From positions 1 through 50,185 of the forward strand of contig NZ_LGQZ01000026.1 in NCBI RefSeq assembly GCF_003116015.1: DNA of 50,185 nucleotides, given 5' to 3'. Below, in pieces: positions 15,901 through 24,522 of the stretch. Both the position numbers and the translations under genes were made by a program. Every line of letters starts with the position of its first letter. The first letter of the stretch is position 1. Below the pieces are notes generated by a model, which saw only the letters and a program-made list of their open reading frames with translations, was not told the origin of the DNA and did no database searches. This stretch comes from Azospirillum sp. TSO22-1 (GTDB lineage Bacteria > Pseudomonadota > Alphaproteobacteria > Azospirillales > Azospirillaceae).

Positions 15901-18576
15901 GTCACGCCGCGGGTGGTGTTCGGCTTCCTCGCCTTCGGCTGGCACTGGGGGGAGCCGATCCCGGCGCTGCGCCCGCGCTTCCGCGCCGCCTACGAGCAGG
16001 CGCTGGCCGTCGGCGACCGCGACGGCGCCGGCTACCACCTGCTGCAATGGCTGCGCTGCGGCTGGCTGACGGGGGAGCGGCTGCCCGACTTCGCGGAGGA
16101 CACCGCCGAGGTGAAGCGCCTGCTCCAGCGCATCGGCAACACCTTGCAGGCGAAGGTTCTCACCCTGTTCGAGCAGGCGACGGCCATCCTGCAGGAGGGC
16201 TCGGCGCAGCCCTCGCGCCTGCACGGCGCGCACATGGACGAGGACGCCACGCTGGCCGAGATGGAGGCCACCCGCAACGTCCTGATGCTGGCCAACGTGC
16301 ACCTGATGAAGCTGCACCTGGCGGTGGTCTTCGGCACACCCGACGCCGCCCAGATCGCCACGGCGCTGACCCGCCACCTCGACCAGATCCGCGCCACCAG
16401 CGGCTACCCGCTGGCGCTGCTGCTGATGGCGCTGGCCGACCCGGCGCGCCTCCGGCACGCGCGGCGCCGCTTCCGCACGCTGGCGGCGCTCGGGCCGCGC
16501 AACCACCGCCACCGCCTGCTGCTGCTGGACGCCGAGCACCTGCGCCGGCGCGGCCGCGTGACGGCGGCCGAGCGCGCCTACGACGCCGCCATCGCCGCCG
16601 CCCGCGAGAACGGCTTCGTCGGCGAGGAGGCCATCGCCAACGAGCGCGCCGCCGCCTTCTACGAGGAGCGCGGGCGCGACACTCCGGCGCTGGCCTACCG
16701 GGCGCAGGCGCGCGACGGCTACGAGCGCTGGGGCGCCACCGCCAAGGTGCGCGAGCTGGAACGCCGCCACCCCGCCCTGCTGCGCGTCTGGCCGGGCGCC
16801 GGGCCGCTGTCGGGCACCTACACCACGACGTCCACCGTGCGCGACGCCGGCGGGCTGGACGTGGCGGCGATCCTGCGTGCGGCCGAGGCGATCTCCGGCG
16901 AGATCCGCCGCGACGCGCTGCTCGGCACGCTGATGCGCACGGTGCTGGAGACCGCCGGGGCGGTGCGCGGCGTGCTGCTGACGGGTGACGCCGAGGGAAC
17001 CCTGCACGTCGCCGCCGAGGGCGACGCCGAGCGCGCCGCGTACCGCGCCCTGGCGCCCGAGCCGCTGGAGACCTCGGCGGAGGCGCGCGCGCCGGCCTCG
17101 CTGGTCGCCTACGTGACGCGCACGCGCGAGCCGCTGGTGCTGGCCGACGCCGCCGAGGACCCGCGCTTCGCCGGGGACGCGTACGTCGGCGCGCACGCGA
17201 CGCGCTCCGTGCTGTGCCTGCCGCTGCTGCGCCAGGGGGCGCTGGTGGGCGTGCTGTACCTGGAGAACGACCTGACGCGCGCCGCCTTCGTCGCCGAGCG
17301 GCTGGAGGCGCCGCGGCTGCTGGCGGCGCAGATCGCCGCAGCACTGGAGAACGCCCGCCTCTACGACGAGCTGAACGCGCTGACCCGCGAGCTGGAGTTC
17401 CAGGTGGCCGAGCGCACGCGCGAGCTGCGCACCCAGTCGCAGCGCCTGCAGGCGACGCTGGCCAGCATGAGCGACGCGCTGGCGGTGTTCGACGCCGACC
17501 ACCGGCTGCGCGTGTGGAACCGCCGGGCCGAGGCGATCTTCCCCTCCCTCGCCTTCCGCGAGGGGCTGCGCTACGAGGACATGCTGGCGGCGCTGGTGGC
17601 CGAGGGCACGGTGCGCGCCGACCTGCCCTTCGCCTTCGAGGCGGGGCCGGAGGAGATGGACCTGAGCAGCGGGCGCATCATCCAGGTGCGCCGCAACGTC
17701 ATGCCGGACGGCGGCATGGTGCGCGTCTACCTGGACGTCACCGAGGACCGCCGGCGCGAGCGCGAGCTGCGCGCCGCCAACGAGCAGCTGGTCGCCGCGC
17801 AGACCCAGCTGGTGCAGTCGGAGAAGCTGGCCTCGCTGGGGCAGCTGGTGGCCGGCGTGGCGCACGAGATCAACTCGCCGCTCGGCGTGGCGCTGACCGG
17901 CGCCAGCTTCCTGGCCGGCGAGACCGAGCGCATCAAGGCCGCGGCGGGCGGCGGCACGCTCAAGCGCTCGGAGTTCCAGCAGTTCGTCACCGACGCCGAG
18001 GAGATCTCCTCGCTGCTCACCTCCAACATCGCCCGCGCGGCGGAGCTGGTGCAGAGCTTCAAGCAGGTGGCGGTGGACCAGACCAGCGACGACCGCCGCC
18101 GCTTCACGCTGAAGCCGCGGCTGGACGAGATCGTCTTCAGCCTGTCGCCGACCTGGAAGAAGCCCGGCCACCGCATCGAGCTGGACTGCCCGGACGGCAT
18201 CGAGGTGGACGGCTACCCCGGCGTGCTGGCGCAGATCGTCACCAACCTGGTGGTCAACTCGGTGACGCACGCCTACCCGCCGGGGCGGACGGGGGTGATG
18301 CGGCTGTCCGTCACCCGCCCGCAGCTCGGCTGGGTCGAGCTGACCTACACCGACGACGGCCGCGGCATCCCGGAGGAGCACCGCGCCAAGGTCTTCGACC
18401 CGTTCTTCACCACCCGCCGCGGCGCCGGCAGCACGGGCCTCGGCCTGCACATCGTCTTCAACCTGGTGACCGCCAAGCTGGGCGGCAGCATCCGCCTGGA
18501 CGCCGCCGAGGGCGGCGGCACCTGCTTCACCCTGCGCTTCCCGGCCACGGCGCCCGCCGAAGCCGTCCTCGCCTGA
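12997..18576 (+). CDS. Giant Ser/Thr kinase - ATPase - GAF - PAS - histidine kinase (HstK-like)
   Basis: The 1859-residue soluble protein begins with a Ser/Thr kinase domain (about 10-265): catalytic loop HKDVTPANIVW (His125, Asp127, Asn132), DFG Asp146 and the APE-like MAPEQ. The usual catalytic-loop Lys is Thr, as is common in this group. A large AAA_16/COG3899 ATPase follows, with Walker A GPAGIGKSALV (about 325-335) and Walker B LFLDDLQWAD. Then come a TPR-like helical region (about 680-1240), GAF (1288-1450), coiled coil, PAS (1485-1590), HisKA with VAHEINSP (His1623) and HATPase (DDGRGIP, GSTGLGLHIV). The order matches cyanobacterial HstK dual kinases. A -10-like TATAGT is at 12949-12954. 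No response regulator is adjacent, so it is an orphan. Confidence 0.9.
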   Translation: MMAAGFQVQDVLYRGTLVTVLRARRTGDGASVVLKRLERPRPGTADVPHFRREAEIARRLAGPGIVAVDGVEDSPEGLILVMPDSGGVSLDRLLEDGRLGVPETLRIGIAVAAALGRVHAAGMIHKDVTPANIVWNQATGTVELIDFGIAAELARESAAPADVRTLEGTVAYMAPEQTGRMNRSVDWRADFYGLGATLYRLLTGRPPFGDADPLGVVHGHIARTPPTPHALEYGVPTAVSAIVMKLLAKDPEARYQSAAGLIADLEACAAALEAGEQPKLALGRHDRSERFAVPETLYGREAEVAALLSSFGRVVEGRAELLLIAGPAGIGKSALVREVQKPMTALRGFFVEGKFDQIKRTIPYSAVIQAFDALARQLLAGSETELAERKDAVRRAVGSNGAVVTELIPAFALLLGEQPPVPELAPSEAEFRFQLTFQNLVAALTGPERPLVLFLDDLQWADRPSLALLEKLIADPDMKHLLVIGACRDDDGEAAPALALATRLKDGGCPVERLRVGPLTATDVRRLVAETTRRDDARVDELAALCRAKTQGNPFFLGQFLLAMHEEGLIAFDRAPGLWTWDAARIAQRDSTDNVVDLMVEKIRRLEPATRAALSIAACVGGRFELADLAAAGDAPAAELAAALVPALREGLVLPLDGAYRTVDAGPRVRYRFLHDRVQQAAYSLIPEGERAAVHLRTGRRLLSGTPDAERSEDLFDILDHLNRAHALIGDAGERQRIAALNLAAARRALASGASEPAFGYGRAGLALLGDDPWTVDHALALALHEETADAAGMCGEAALMGRLCAAALAHARAPRETIRAHLIRVTALVARGEVAEATEAGLAALRSLGVTLPERGGRLAAVATLLRGRLMLAHPPVPQPSAYGGADLKALARLVFVVFGGVLYARKDMAVPIAFRAVELALRSGDPAMRVVALSAWVTLCSFAGAWRDAVKHSPCVDEVLAAEGFGVTPRVVFGFLAFGWHWGEPIPALRPRFRAAYEQALAVGDRDGAGYHLLQWLRCGWLTGERLPDFAEDTAEVKRLLQRIGNTLQAKVLTLFEQATAILQEGSAQPSRLHGAHMDEDATLAEMEATRNVLMLANVHLMKLHLAVVFGTPDAAQIATALTRHLDQIRATSGYPLALLLMALADPARLRHARRRFRTLAALGPRNHRHRLLLLDAEHLRRRGRVTAAERAYDAAIAAARENGFVGEEAIANERAAAFYEERGRDTPALAYRAQARDGYERWGATAKVRELERRHPALLRVWPGAGPLSGTYTTTSTVRDAGGLDVAAILRAAEAISGEIRRDALLGTLMRTVLETAGAVRGVLLTGDAEGTLHVAAEGDAERAAYRALAPEPLETSAEARAPASLVAYVTRTREPLVLADAAEDPRFAGDAYVGAHATRSVLCLPLLRQGALVGVLYLENDLTRAAFVAERLEAPRLLAAQIAAALENARLYDELNALTRELEFQVAERTRELRTQSQRLQATLASMSDALAVFDADHRLRVWNRRAEAIFPSLAFREGLRYEDMLAALVAEGTVRADLPFAFEAGPEEMDLSSGRIIQVRRNVMPDGGMVRVYLDVTEDRRRERELRAANEQLVAAQTQLVQSEKLASLGQLVAGVAHEINSPLGVALTGASFLAGETERIKAAAGGGTLKRSEFQQFVTDAEEISSLLTSNIARAAELVQSFKQVAVDQTSDDRRRFTLKPRLDEIVFSLSPTWKKPGHRIELDCPDGIEVDGYPGVLAQIVTNLVVNSVTHAYPPGRTGVMRLSVTRPQLGWVELTYTDDGRGIPEEHRAKVFDPFFTTRRGAGSTGLGLHIVFNLVTAKLGGSIRLDAAEGGGTCFTLRFPATAPAEAVLA

Positions 18577-18634
18577 AACCCCGCCGCCCGTGCGCTGTTG
18601 CTCTCATGACGGGCAACGCAAGAGCGAGGACGAC

Positions 18635-18823
18635 ATGACCGACCAGCCCAAACCCCAGGAGCCGGTGCGCGGCCCCGGTTCCGGCATCCAGGTGCCCGAC
18701 AGCGCCATCGAACGCCACCTGCGCGAGGCCGCCGACCACGTCAAGCCGGCCGAGGACTCACCGAGGAAGCGCCCCTCCGCCGACCGCGAGGAGATCGCGG
18801 AACCATGGAAGCCGGAGAGGTAA
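18635..18823 (+). CDS. Small hydrophilic hypothetical protein
   Basis: A 62-residue protein with no membrane segment or cysteine, rich in Pro, Glu, Lys and Arg (KPQEPVRGPGSGIQVPDSAI, ending EIAEPWKPER). The ATG at 18635 follows GCGAGGACGAC, a good Shine-Dalgarno site, and is preferred to an upstream CTG/ATG-lacking extension. It lies 58 bp after the giant kinase. The conserved-looking motif VPDSAIERHLREAADHV suggests an amphipathic helix. I do not recognise a family. Confidence 0.55.
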   Translation: MTDQPKPQEPVRGPGSGIQVPDSAIERHLREAADHVKPAEDSPRKRPSADREEIAEPWKPER

Positions 18824-18889
18824 CGAGCGCCCTGTTTGTCCTGAGCCGCTCCTTCGGGTAGTATGGCTGCGACGACCGGGAGCCTTGCG

Positions 18890-19087
18890 ATGGAAACGGA
18901 CAGCCGCCTGCAACGCATCGAGCAGGAGCTTGCTGAGCTGAAGAGCGGACAGGCCGATCTCAAGGCCACGCTCACCCAGGTCCTGCAACTGCTGTCGCGC
19001 ATCGACGGGCGGCTGGACGAACAGCGGGCCACCATCAACGCCCTGATCCCCACGCGCATCGCCGCCGTGCCGCCGGCCGCCGAATGA
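18890..19087 (+). CDS. Small coiled-coil protein coupled to the MFS transporter
   Basis: A 65-residue protein dominated by a heptad-like helix (LQRIEQELAELKSGQADLK, then LTQVLQLLSRIDGRLDEQ), so a short coiled coil. ATG 18890 is chosen because GGGAG lies 8 bp upstream; an ATG nine codons earlier lacks a comparable site. Its stop overlaps the ATG of the MFS gene (ATGA at 19084-19087), so the two are translationally coupled. Function unknown. Confidence 0.6.
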   Translation: METDSRLQRIEQELAELKSGQADLKATLTQVLQLLSRIDGRLDEQRATINALIPTRIAAVPPAAE

Positions 19088-20352
19088 CCATCGACCGGCG
19101 CGCGGTTGCCGCGTGGTGCCTGTATGACTGGGCGAACTCGGCCTACAACACGGTCATCACCACCTTCATCTTCGCCGTCTACTTCACCCGCGGCGTGGCG
19201 CAGGACGAGGTGGCGGGCACCGCAGCGTGGAGCCGCACCATGGCGCTGGCCGGCTTCGCCATCGCCATCCTCAGCCCGGTGCTGGGCGCCGTCGCCGACC
19301 ACACCGGGCGGCGCAAGCCGTGGCTGGCGCTGTTCACCGCGCTGACCGTCGCCTTCACCACGGTGCTGTGGTGGGTGACGCCGCAGCCCTCGTCGATGAC
19401 GCTGGCGCTGGTCGCGGTGGGGCTGGGCACCATCGCGTTCGAGCTGGCCAATGTCTTCTACAACGCCACCCTGCCCGGCGTGGCGCCGCCGGCCATGATC
19501 GGCCGCGTGTCGGGCTGGGGCTGGGGAACCGGATACTTCGGCGGGCTGGCCTGCCTGATCGTGGCGCTGTTCGGCTTCGTCAAGAACGACGCGCCGCTGT
19601 TCGGCCTGTTCTCCACCGCCGACCAGGAGAACGTGCGCGCCACGGCGCTGCTGGTCGCCGCGTGGTTCGGGCTGTTCTCCATACCGCTGTTCCTCTGGGT
19701 GCCGGACGAGCCGGCGACCGGCCGCACGCTGGCCCAGGCGGTGCGCGAGGGGCTGGCGACGCTGGGCCGCACGTTGCGCGAGGTGCGCCGCTACAAGGAG
19801 ATCGTCCGCTTCCTGGTGGCCAGCGCGCTGTACCGCGACGCCATCAACACCATCACCGCCTTCGGCGGCATCTACGCCGCCGGCACCTTCGGCATGAGCT
19901 TCGAGGAGATCGTGCTGTTCGCCATCGCGCTCAACGTGGTGGCCGGGCTGGGCGCCGTGAGCTTCGCCTGGATCGACGACCGCTTCGGCGCGCGGCTCAC
20001 CATCCTGGTCAGCGTCGCCGGGCTGATGGCGTCGGGCGTGCCCCTGCTGCTGGTGAGCGAGAAGCAGTGGTTCTGGGTGCTGGCGCTCGGCCTCGGGCTG
20101 TTCTTCGGGCCGGCGCAGGCGGCCGGGCGCTCGATGATGGCGCGCCTCTCGCCGCCGCACATGCAGGGCGAGATGTTCGGGCTCTACGGCCTGTCGGGCC
20201 GGGTGGTCGGCTTCTTCGGGCCGCTGGCGCTGGGCTGGGCGACGGAAGCGTTCGCCAGCCAGCGCGCCGGCATGGCCTCGACCATGCTGTTCTTCGCGCT
20301 GGGATTCCTGCTGATGCTGGGCGTGCGCGAACCGCCGCATGGTAGGTCCTAG
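19084..20352 (+). CDS. UMF1-family MFS transporter (Atg22-like)
   Basis: The 422-residue, roughly 12-segment membrane protein carries the diagnostic N-terminal signature AWCLYDWANSAYNTVITTF of the UMF1/Atg22-like major facilitator group. SPVLGAVADHTGRRKPWL is the loop 2-3 MFS motif. FELANVFYNATLPGVAP and SGWGWGTGYFGGLACL are further family features. The yeast relative Atg22 exports amino acids from the vacuole; bacterial substrates are not established. It is translationally coupled to the coiled-coil protein by a 4-bp overlap. Confidence 0.88.
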   Translation: MTIDRRAVAAWCLYDWANSAYNTVITTFIFAVYFTRGVAQDEVAGTAAWSRTMALAGFAIAILSPVLGAVADHTGRRKPWLALFTALTVAFTTVLWWVTPQPSSMTLALVAVGLGTIAFELANVFYNATLPGVAPPAMIGRVSGWGWGTGYFGGLACLIVALFGFVKNDAPLFGLFSTADQENVRATALLVAAWFGLFSIPLFLWVPDEPATGRTLAQAVREGLATLGRTLREVRRYKEIVRFLVASALYRDAINTITAFGGIYAAGTFGMSFEEIVLFAIALNVVAGLGAVSFAWIDDRFGARLTILVSVAGLMASGVPLLLVSEKQWFWVLALGLGLFFGPAQAAGRSMMARLSPPHMQGEMFGLYGLSGRVVGFFGPLALGWATEAFASQRAGMASTMLFFALGFLLMLGVREPPHGRS

Positions 20353-20445
20353 ATCGGAGAGGATATTCTCTCTGGCAAAATCTCATGCTGCGGCGCACAA
20401 TGAATTTTGGGCCTCCGCAGGGGCATCCAGCGCAGGGCACGGCGT

Positions 20446-20760
20446 ATGTTGCACATCAAGGACATCGAGGCTTTCGCCAACATCAACGAGGCGTTGTTCC
20501 GCGGCGACGGCCGCGAGGGGAACGCCGACCTCTCGAACCACCCGGCGATCCTGCTGGCGCGCCTGATGGCGGCGGCGCAGGCACAGGCGGAGCAGGCCCC
20601 GTCCGCCGAGGTGGTGCAGCTGGTGCCCGAGTCCGAGCGTGCGGCGGTGGAGGATGGTGCGGACTCCGTCGGCACCGCCGGCCACGACTTCGACCCGGCG
20701 CCGACGCGCTCGCTGACCATGGCGAGCCTGTTCAGCCGCATGATGTTCGGGCGGCGCTGA
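20446..20760 (+). CDS. Conserved-looking hypothetical protein, about 104 residues
   Basis: The frame from ATG 20446 gives a 104-residue cytosolic protein starting LHIKDIEAFANINEALFRGD. The N-terminal 55 residues are helical (HPAILLARLMAAAQAQAEQA), the middle is acidic and low complexity, and the C-terminus ends with a basic SLFSRMMFGRR. The frame stays open upstream to a TTG, but no ribosome site supports that start. A small AT-rich patch with GAGAGGATATTCTCTC sits upstream (about 20357). No family recognised. A composite repeat begins 5 bp after the stop. Confidence 0.55.
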   Translation: MLHIKDIEAFANINEALFRGDGREGNADLSNHPAILLARLMAAAQAQAEQAPSAEVVQLVPESERAAVEDGADSVGTAGHDFDPAPTRSLTMASLFSRMMFGRR

Positions 20761-20765
20761 TAAAG

Positions 20766-20905
20766 CCCTCCCCACGCTCCGCGGGGGGAGGGTTGGGTGG
20801 GGGCTACGGCCCCCGCAAAGATCCTGATAGTTCGGTGAGGCCGTAGCCCCCACCCTCCCGCGCGACGCGCGGGTCCCTCCCTCCCCCTGCGGAGCAGGGG
20901 GAGGG
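20766..20905. repeat. Composite palindromic repeat, second copy of the 94-209 family
   Basis: It starts with the hairpin CCCTCCCC...GGGGAGGG (20766-20792), followed by the arm GGTTGGGTGGGGGCTACGG. About 28 bp later comes the inverted arm GCCGTAGCCCCCACCCTCCC (20840-20859), a GC-rich palindrome CGCGCGACGCGCG, and a terminal hairpin CCCTCCCCCTGC/GCAGGGGGAGGG (20879-20905). Shared words with 94-209 show a dispersed family. It fills the gap between convergent gene ends, the hypothetical protein and purH. Confidence 0.8.
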
Positions 20906-20916
20906 CAACGCATCGC

Positions 20917-22494
20917 TCAATGCCGGAAGTGGCGCATGCCGGTGAAGACCATCGCCAGGCCCTTCTCGTCGGCGGCGGCGATCACGTCGTTGTCGCGGAT
21001 CGAGCCGCCGGGCTGGATCACCGCCGTCACGCCGGCCTCGGCCGCCGCCAGCAGGCCGTCGGCGAACGGGAAGAAGGCGTCCGACGCGACCACCGAGCCC
21101 CTGGTCAGCGGCTCGGCGATGCCGGCGGCCTTGGAGGCCTCGGCCGCCTTGATGGCGGCGATGCGGGCCGAGTCCACGCGGCTCATCTGCCCGGCGCCGA
21201 TGCCCACGGTGGCGCCGTCCTTGGTGTAGACGATGGCGTTCGACTTCACGTGCTTGGCGACGCGGAAGGCGAACAGCAGGTCGCGCATCTCCTGCTCGCT
21301 CGGCGCGCGCTTGGTAACGACCTTCAGATCCGCCGTGGAAACGCGGCCCGAGTCGCGGTTCTGCAGCAGGAAGCCGCCGGACAGCGCCTTGATCATCATG
21401 CCCGGCGCCGCCGGGTCCGGCATGTCCTTGGTCAGCAGCACGCGCAGGTTCTTCTTCGAGGCCAGCACCGTGCGCGCCGCGTCGTCGGCGTCCGGGGCGA
21501 TCACCACCTCGGCGAACAGCTTGGAAATCTCCTCGGCGGTCGCGGCGTCGAGGGAGCGGTTCAGCGCGATGATGCCGCCGAAGGCGCTGACCGGGTCGCA
21601 GCGGAGCGCGAGGTTGTAGGCCTCCAGCAGGTTGGCCCCCTCGGCGACGCCACAGGGGTTGGCGTGCTTGATGATGGCGACGGCCGGACGCTCGAACTCG
21701 GCGACCAGTTCAAAGGCGGCGTCGGTGTCGTTCAGGTTGTTGTAGGACAGCTCCTTGCCCTGGAGCTGGATGGCGGTGGCGACACCCGGGCGCTGTTCGC
21801 CGGTGACGTAGAAGGCCGCCTGCTGGTGCGGGTTCTCGCCGTAGCGCAGCGTCTGGCTGAGCGAGCCGGAGATCGCGTGGCGCGGTGGGAAGGTCTCGCC
21901 CAGCTGGCCGGCGAACCACGCGGAGATGGCGGCGTCGTAGGCGGCGGTGCGGGCGTAGGCGCGCTGCGCCAGCTTTTTGCGGAGCGCCAGCGTGGTGGCG
22001 CCGCTGTTGCGCTCCAGCTCGCCCAGCAGATCCTCATAGTCCTCGGGGTCGGTGACCACGGCGACGAAGTCGTGGTTCTTGGCGGCGGCGCGGATCATGC
22101 CGGGGCCGCCGATGTCGATGTTTTCGACGCAGTCCTCGAAGCCGGCGCCCTTCGCCACCGTCGCCTCGAACGGGTAGAGGCTGACCACCACAAGGTCGAT
22201 CGGCGGGATGTCGTGCTGCTGCATGGCGGCGGCGTGCGTGTCGCGGCGGGCCAGGATGCCGCCGTGGATGCGCGGGTGCAGCGTCTTGACGCGGCCGTCC
22301 ATGATCTCCGGGAAGCCGGTGTGGTCGGAGACCTCCTTGACCGGCACGCCCGCCTCGGCGAGGCGCTGCGCCGAGCCGCCGGTGGACAGGATCTCCACCC
22401 CGCGCGCCGCCAGCGCCTGCCCGAGGGCGACGAGGCCCGTCTTGTCGGACACGGAGATGAGGGCGCGGGTGATGCGGACGGTATCGGCGGTCAT
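20917..22494 (-). CDS. purH: Bifunctional AICAR formyltransferase / IMP cyclohydrolase
   Basis: The 525-residue enzyme performs the last two steps of IMP synthesis. The N-terminal MGS-like IMP cyclohydrolase part (about 1-195) shows [37 protein letters not shown] and [12 protein letters not shown]. The C-terminal transformylase part has [14 protein letters not shown], the catalytic Lys-His of [21 protein letters not shown] and [10 protein letters not shown]. Length is the family norm. ATG 22492-22494 is the standard start ([20 protein letters not shown]). It is the last gene of a minus-strand series after rsmB and the heparinase-like gene, a neighbourhood seen in many alphaproteobacteria. Confidence 0.97.
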   Translation of the reverse strand: MTADTVRITRALISVSDKTGLVALGQALAARGVEILSTGGSAQRLAEAGVPVKEVSDHTGFPEIMDGRVKTLHPRIHGGILARRDTHAAAMQQHDIPPIDLVVVSLYPFEATVAKGAGFEDCVENIDIGGPGMIRAAAKNHDFVAVVTDPEDYEDLLGELERNSGATTLALRKKLAQRAYARTAAYDAAISAWFAGQLGETFPPRHAISGSLSQTLRYGENPHQQAAFYVTGEQRPGVATAIQLQGKELSYNNLNDTDAAFELVAEFERPAVAIIKHANPCGVAEGANLLEAYNLALRCDPVSAFGGIIALNRSLDAATAEEISKLFAEVVIAPDADDAARTVLASKKNLRVLLTKDMPDPAAPGMMIKALSGGFLLQNRDSGRVSTADLKVVTKRAPSEQEMRDLLFAFRVAKHVKSNAIVYTKDGATVGIGAGQMSRVDSARIAAIKAAEASKAAGIAEPLTRGSVVASDAFFPFADGLLAAAEAGVTAVIQPGGSIRDNDVIAAADEKGLAMVFTGMRHFRH

Positions 22495-22570
22495 GGCGGC
22501 GTGGGCTCCTGTTGCAGTCCCCTGCGTCCACCTACCGAGGCCTTTGCCCAGCACCCGCACTTTCCAACAC

Positions 22571-22658
22571 CGTCATCCCCGCGAAGGCGGGGATCCAGTC
22601 GTTTCCCATGCGCACCGTCGTTGCGAAGCATGGATCCCCGCTTTCGCGGGGATGACGG
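22571..22658. repeat. Inverted pair of CGTCATCCCCGCGAA-type palindromic repeats
   Basis: Unit 1 (22571-22597) reads CGTCATCCCCGCGAAGG then CGGGGATCCA. Unit 2 (22631-22658) is its reverse complement with two changes (TGGATCCCCGCTTTCGCGG, GATGACGG). Each unit is itself a hairpin of the CCCCGC/GCGGGG type, and together they form a long imperfect inverted repeat with about a 33-bp centre. Units of this GTCATCCCCGCGAAAGCGGGGATCCA type are scattered in many proteobacterial genomes. This one lies between purH and the heparinase-like gene and would be in their joint transcript. Confidence 0.85.
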
Positions 22659-22732
22659 AAAAAGGATGCTGAGCGAAGGCCTCCTTGGAGAGCCGCCGGG
22701 GAACGGGTCGTTTGCGGAATTTGCGGCGGGAT

Positions 22733-24394
22733 TTACGCCCCCTTGCGCTCGCGGCGCAAGGCCCATTTCACCGTGGTGCCGTTGGCGTCCGCATGGCCGG
22801 TCAGCACGATCTGCGCGGCGCGGCGCGGCTCGTCGCCCGACGCGAGATAGATGCTCTCCGCCAGGTCCAGCAGGCCGCCGGCCGCGTGCAGGCGCCAGCC
22901 GGCGCCGCTGGGCAGCCGCAGCAGCACCTGCTGGCCGTTGTGGATCACCGACGCCTGCACCGCAGGGTGCAGGTGGAAGCGCACGGTGAAGGGCTGCGGG
23001 GCCGGGTTGGCGCCGAGCACCGGCTCCAGCAGATCCTCACCGCGCAGGTCCTCGCCGTTCTCGCCGAGGTAGATGCGGCGGCGGTGCAGGTAGCCGAAGT
23101 TGCGGGCGTAGCCGTTGTGCGTCGCCATCACCAGGACGGCGCCGTCCACCTCCTGCCGCTCGCACGACACGTGGCTGGGCCGGCGGCCCAGGCCGCCGTC
23201 CTCGCGCACTTCCGCCGAGTTGGTGTCGGCCATCGACACGGTGGAGTGCGCCGCGGTGCCGGCCAGCGCGGCGCGCCAGGGGCCGACGGGCGCGGCGTGG
23301 GCGCCGCAGTTGACGATCAGCCGCTCCTTGCCGACGGAGACCTCCAGGGAGAGCGTGCCGGCGTGGGCGCGGGCGTCCACGCCCGGCGGCGGCGGCGCGC
23401 CGGCGTCCATCAGCACCAGCGTGCGGCCGGCGATGAGGCGCTCGAAGCCGGTGTGCGGCGCGCTCTTCAGCGGCCGGCCGCGGGCGTCGGCCTGCGCCAG
23501 CACGGCGTCGATCAGCGCCGGGTCGTCCTCGCGCGCGCCGTTGAACAGCGCCAGCCCGCCGTCGCCGTGGCGGAAGAAGCGCAGGGCCGGCGTCATGCGG
23601 TCGATGGCGTGCTGCAGCGCCTCCGGCGTGTCGACACGGGCGACGCGCAGCACGGCGCGCAGGTCGATCAGGTCGCGCAGCACGCGCAGCTGGACCGAGG
23701 GGTTGCGCTCGACGTGGCCGCCGTCCGGCAGCACCTGCCGCGGCAGTTCGCGCTCCAGCAGGCGCAGCGCGTCGCCGGCCAGCTTCTCGTTGCCCGGCAG
23801 GCACAGGCCGCCGTAGGCGAGGCCCTTCACGGCCGCCAGCAGGTCGGCGCCCTCCAGCACGCCCGGCGTGACGCGGGCGAGGTGGCGCGTCTGGCGGGCG
23901 AGGCTGTCGAAGACGCGCATGCGGAACTCGTCGTCCGCCGAGGCGCAGTAGAAGTCGTGCAGGCCGATCCAGGTGGAGATGCGCGCGCCCAGCACCTCCG
24001 GCGCCCAGGTCTGCGCGTTCCACGAGCTGTTGTGGTCCATCCACGACAGCACCAGCGCGCGCGCCAGCCGCCGCGCCTGGTCGCCGCCGACGGCGCGCAG
24101 GTCGCGCATCCACTCGAACCCGTTGAGCGCGGCGATCCAGAACGGGCTGGCGCCCTGCGGCCGCCATTCCGGCTCGCCGGCCGGGTGGCCGGTGACTTTC
24201 TGTCCGGCGAAGCGGTAGATGCCGGAGAGCAGCATCGTGCCGGCGTCGACGTCGCCCGGCCAGGGGTCCGGCGGCACCACCGACAACGCCGTCGGCGTGC
24301 GGCCGCCGAGCGTCAGCTGGTAAATGGGATTGCCGTAGGCGATCTGGGCGACGCCCTCGCGGAACCGGCCGAACGTGTCGCGCGACCCGGACAT
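22733..24394 (-). CDS. Heparinase II/III family protein
   Basis: The 553-residue protein fits the heparinase II/III-like fold: an alpha/alpha toroid N-terminal half (WIAALNGFEWMRDLRAVGGD, SSWNAQTWAPEVLGARISTW) and a beta-sandwich C-terminal half. DGGHVERNPSVQLRVLRDL contains the Glu-Arg-Asn-Pro catalytic-region motif. LIVNCGAHAAPVGPWRAAL and GTAAHSTVSMADTNSAEV form the beta-domain active-site edge. No signal peptide is evident, so location is uncertain. ATG 24394 (MSGSRDTF) has GGGGTGAG upstream and is preferred to an upstream TTG. Placement between rsmB and purH is typical in alphaproteobacteria. The substrate is unknown; a lyase or hydrolase on a uronate polymer or cell-envelope glycan is likely. 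Confidence 0.85.
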   Translation of the reverse strand: MSGSRDTFGRFREGVAQIAYGNPIYQLTLGGRTPTALSVVPPDPWPGDVDAGTMLLSGIYRFAGQKVTGHPAGEPEWRPQGASPFWIAALNGFEWMRDLRAVGGDQARRLARALVLSWMDHNSSWNAQTWAPEVLGARISTWIGLHDFYCASADDEFRMRVFDSLARQTRHLARVTPGVLEGADLLAAVKGLAYGGLCLPGNEKLAGDALRLLERELPRQVLPDGGHVERNPSVQLRVLRDLIDLRAVLRVARVDTPEALQHAIDRMTPALRFFRHGDGGLALFNGAREDDPALIDAVLAQADARGRPLKSAPHTGFERLIAGRTLVLMDAGAPPPPGVDARAHAGTLSLEVSVGKERLIVNCGAHAAPVGPWRAALAGTAAHSTVSMADTNSAEVREDGGLGRRPSHVSCERQEVDGAVLVMATHNGYARNFGYLHRRRIYLGENGEDLRGEDLLEPVLGANPAPQPFTVRFHLHPAVQASVIHNGQQVLLRLPSGAGWRLHAAGGLLDLAESIYLASGDEPRRAAQIVLTGHADANGTTVKWALRRERKGA

Positions 24395-24522
24395 GGCGCT
24401 CACCCCGGCCCGCGGCAAGCAGGGCCGGCCGGGCCGAGGACGGGCGCGCGGCGACGATTCATCAAGGACATGGTTCGTGTCGTATCAATTCGCCGCGAAG
24501 CCCGCAAGAGAGGCGTTAACGT

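Noticed and set aside
15049..18450. Very long open frames antisense and in other frames of the giant kinase (over 1000 codons)
   Set aside because: They are the usual GC-rich shadow frames: low-complexity Arg/Ala/Gly/His composition, no domain, no ribosome site, and the sense frame has clear kinase motifs throughout.
20354..20380. GAGAG-GATATT-CTCTC hairpin after the MFS gene as a terminator
   Set aside because: A five-base stem without a T-run is too weak to call; it may be part of the promoter of the next small gene.
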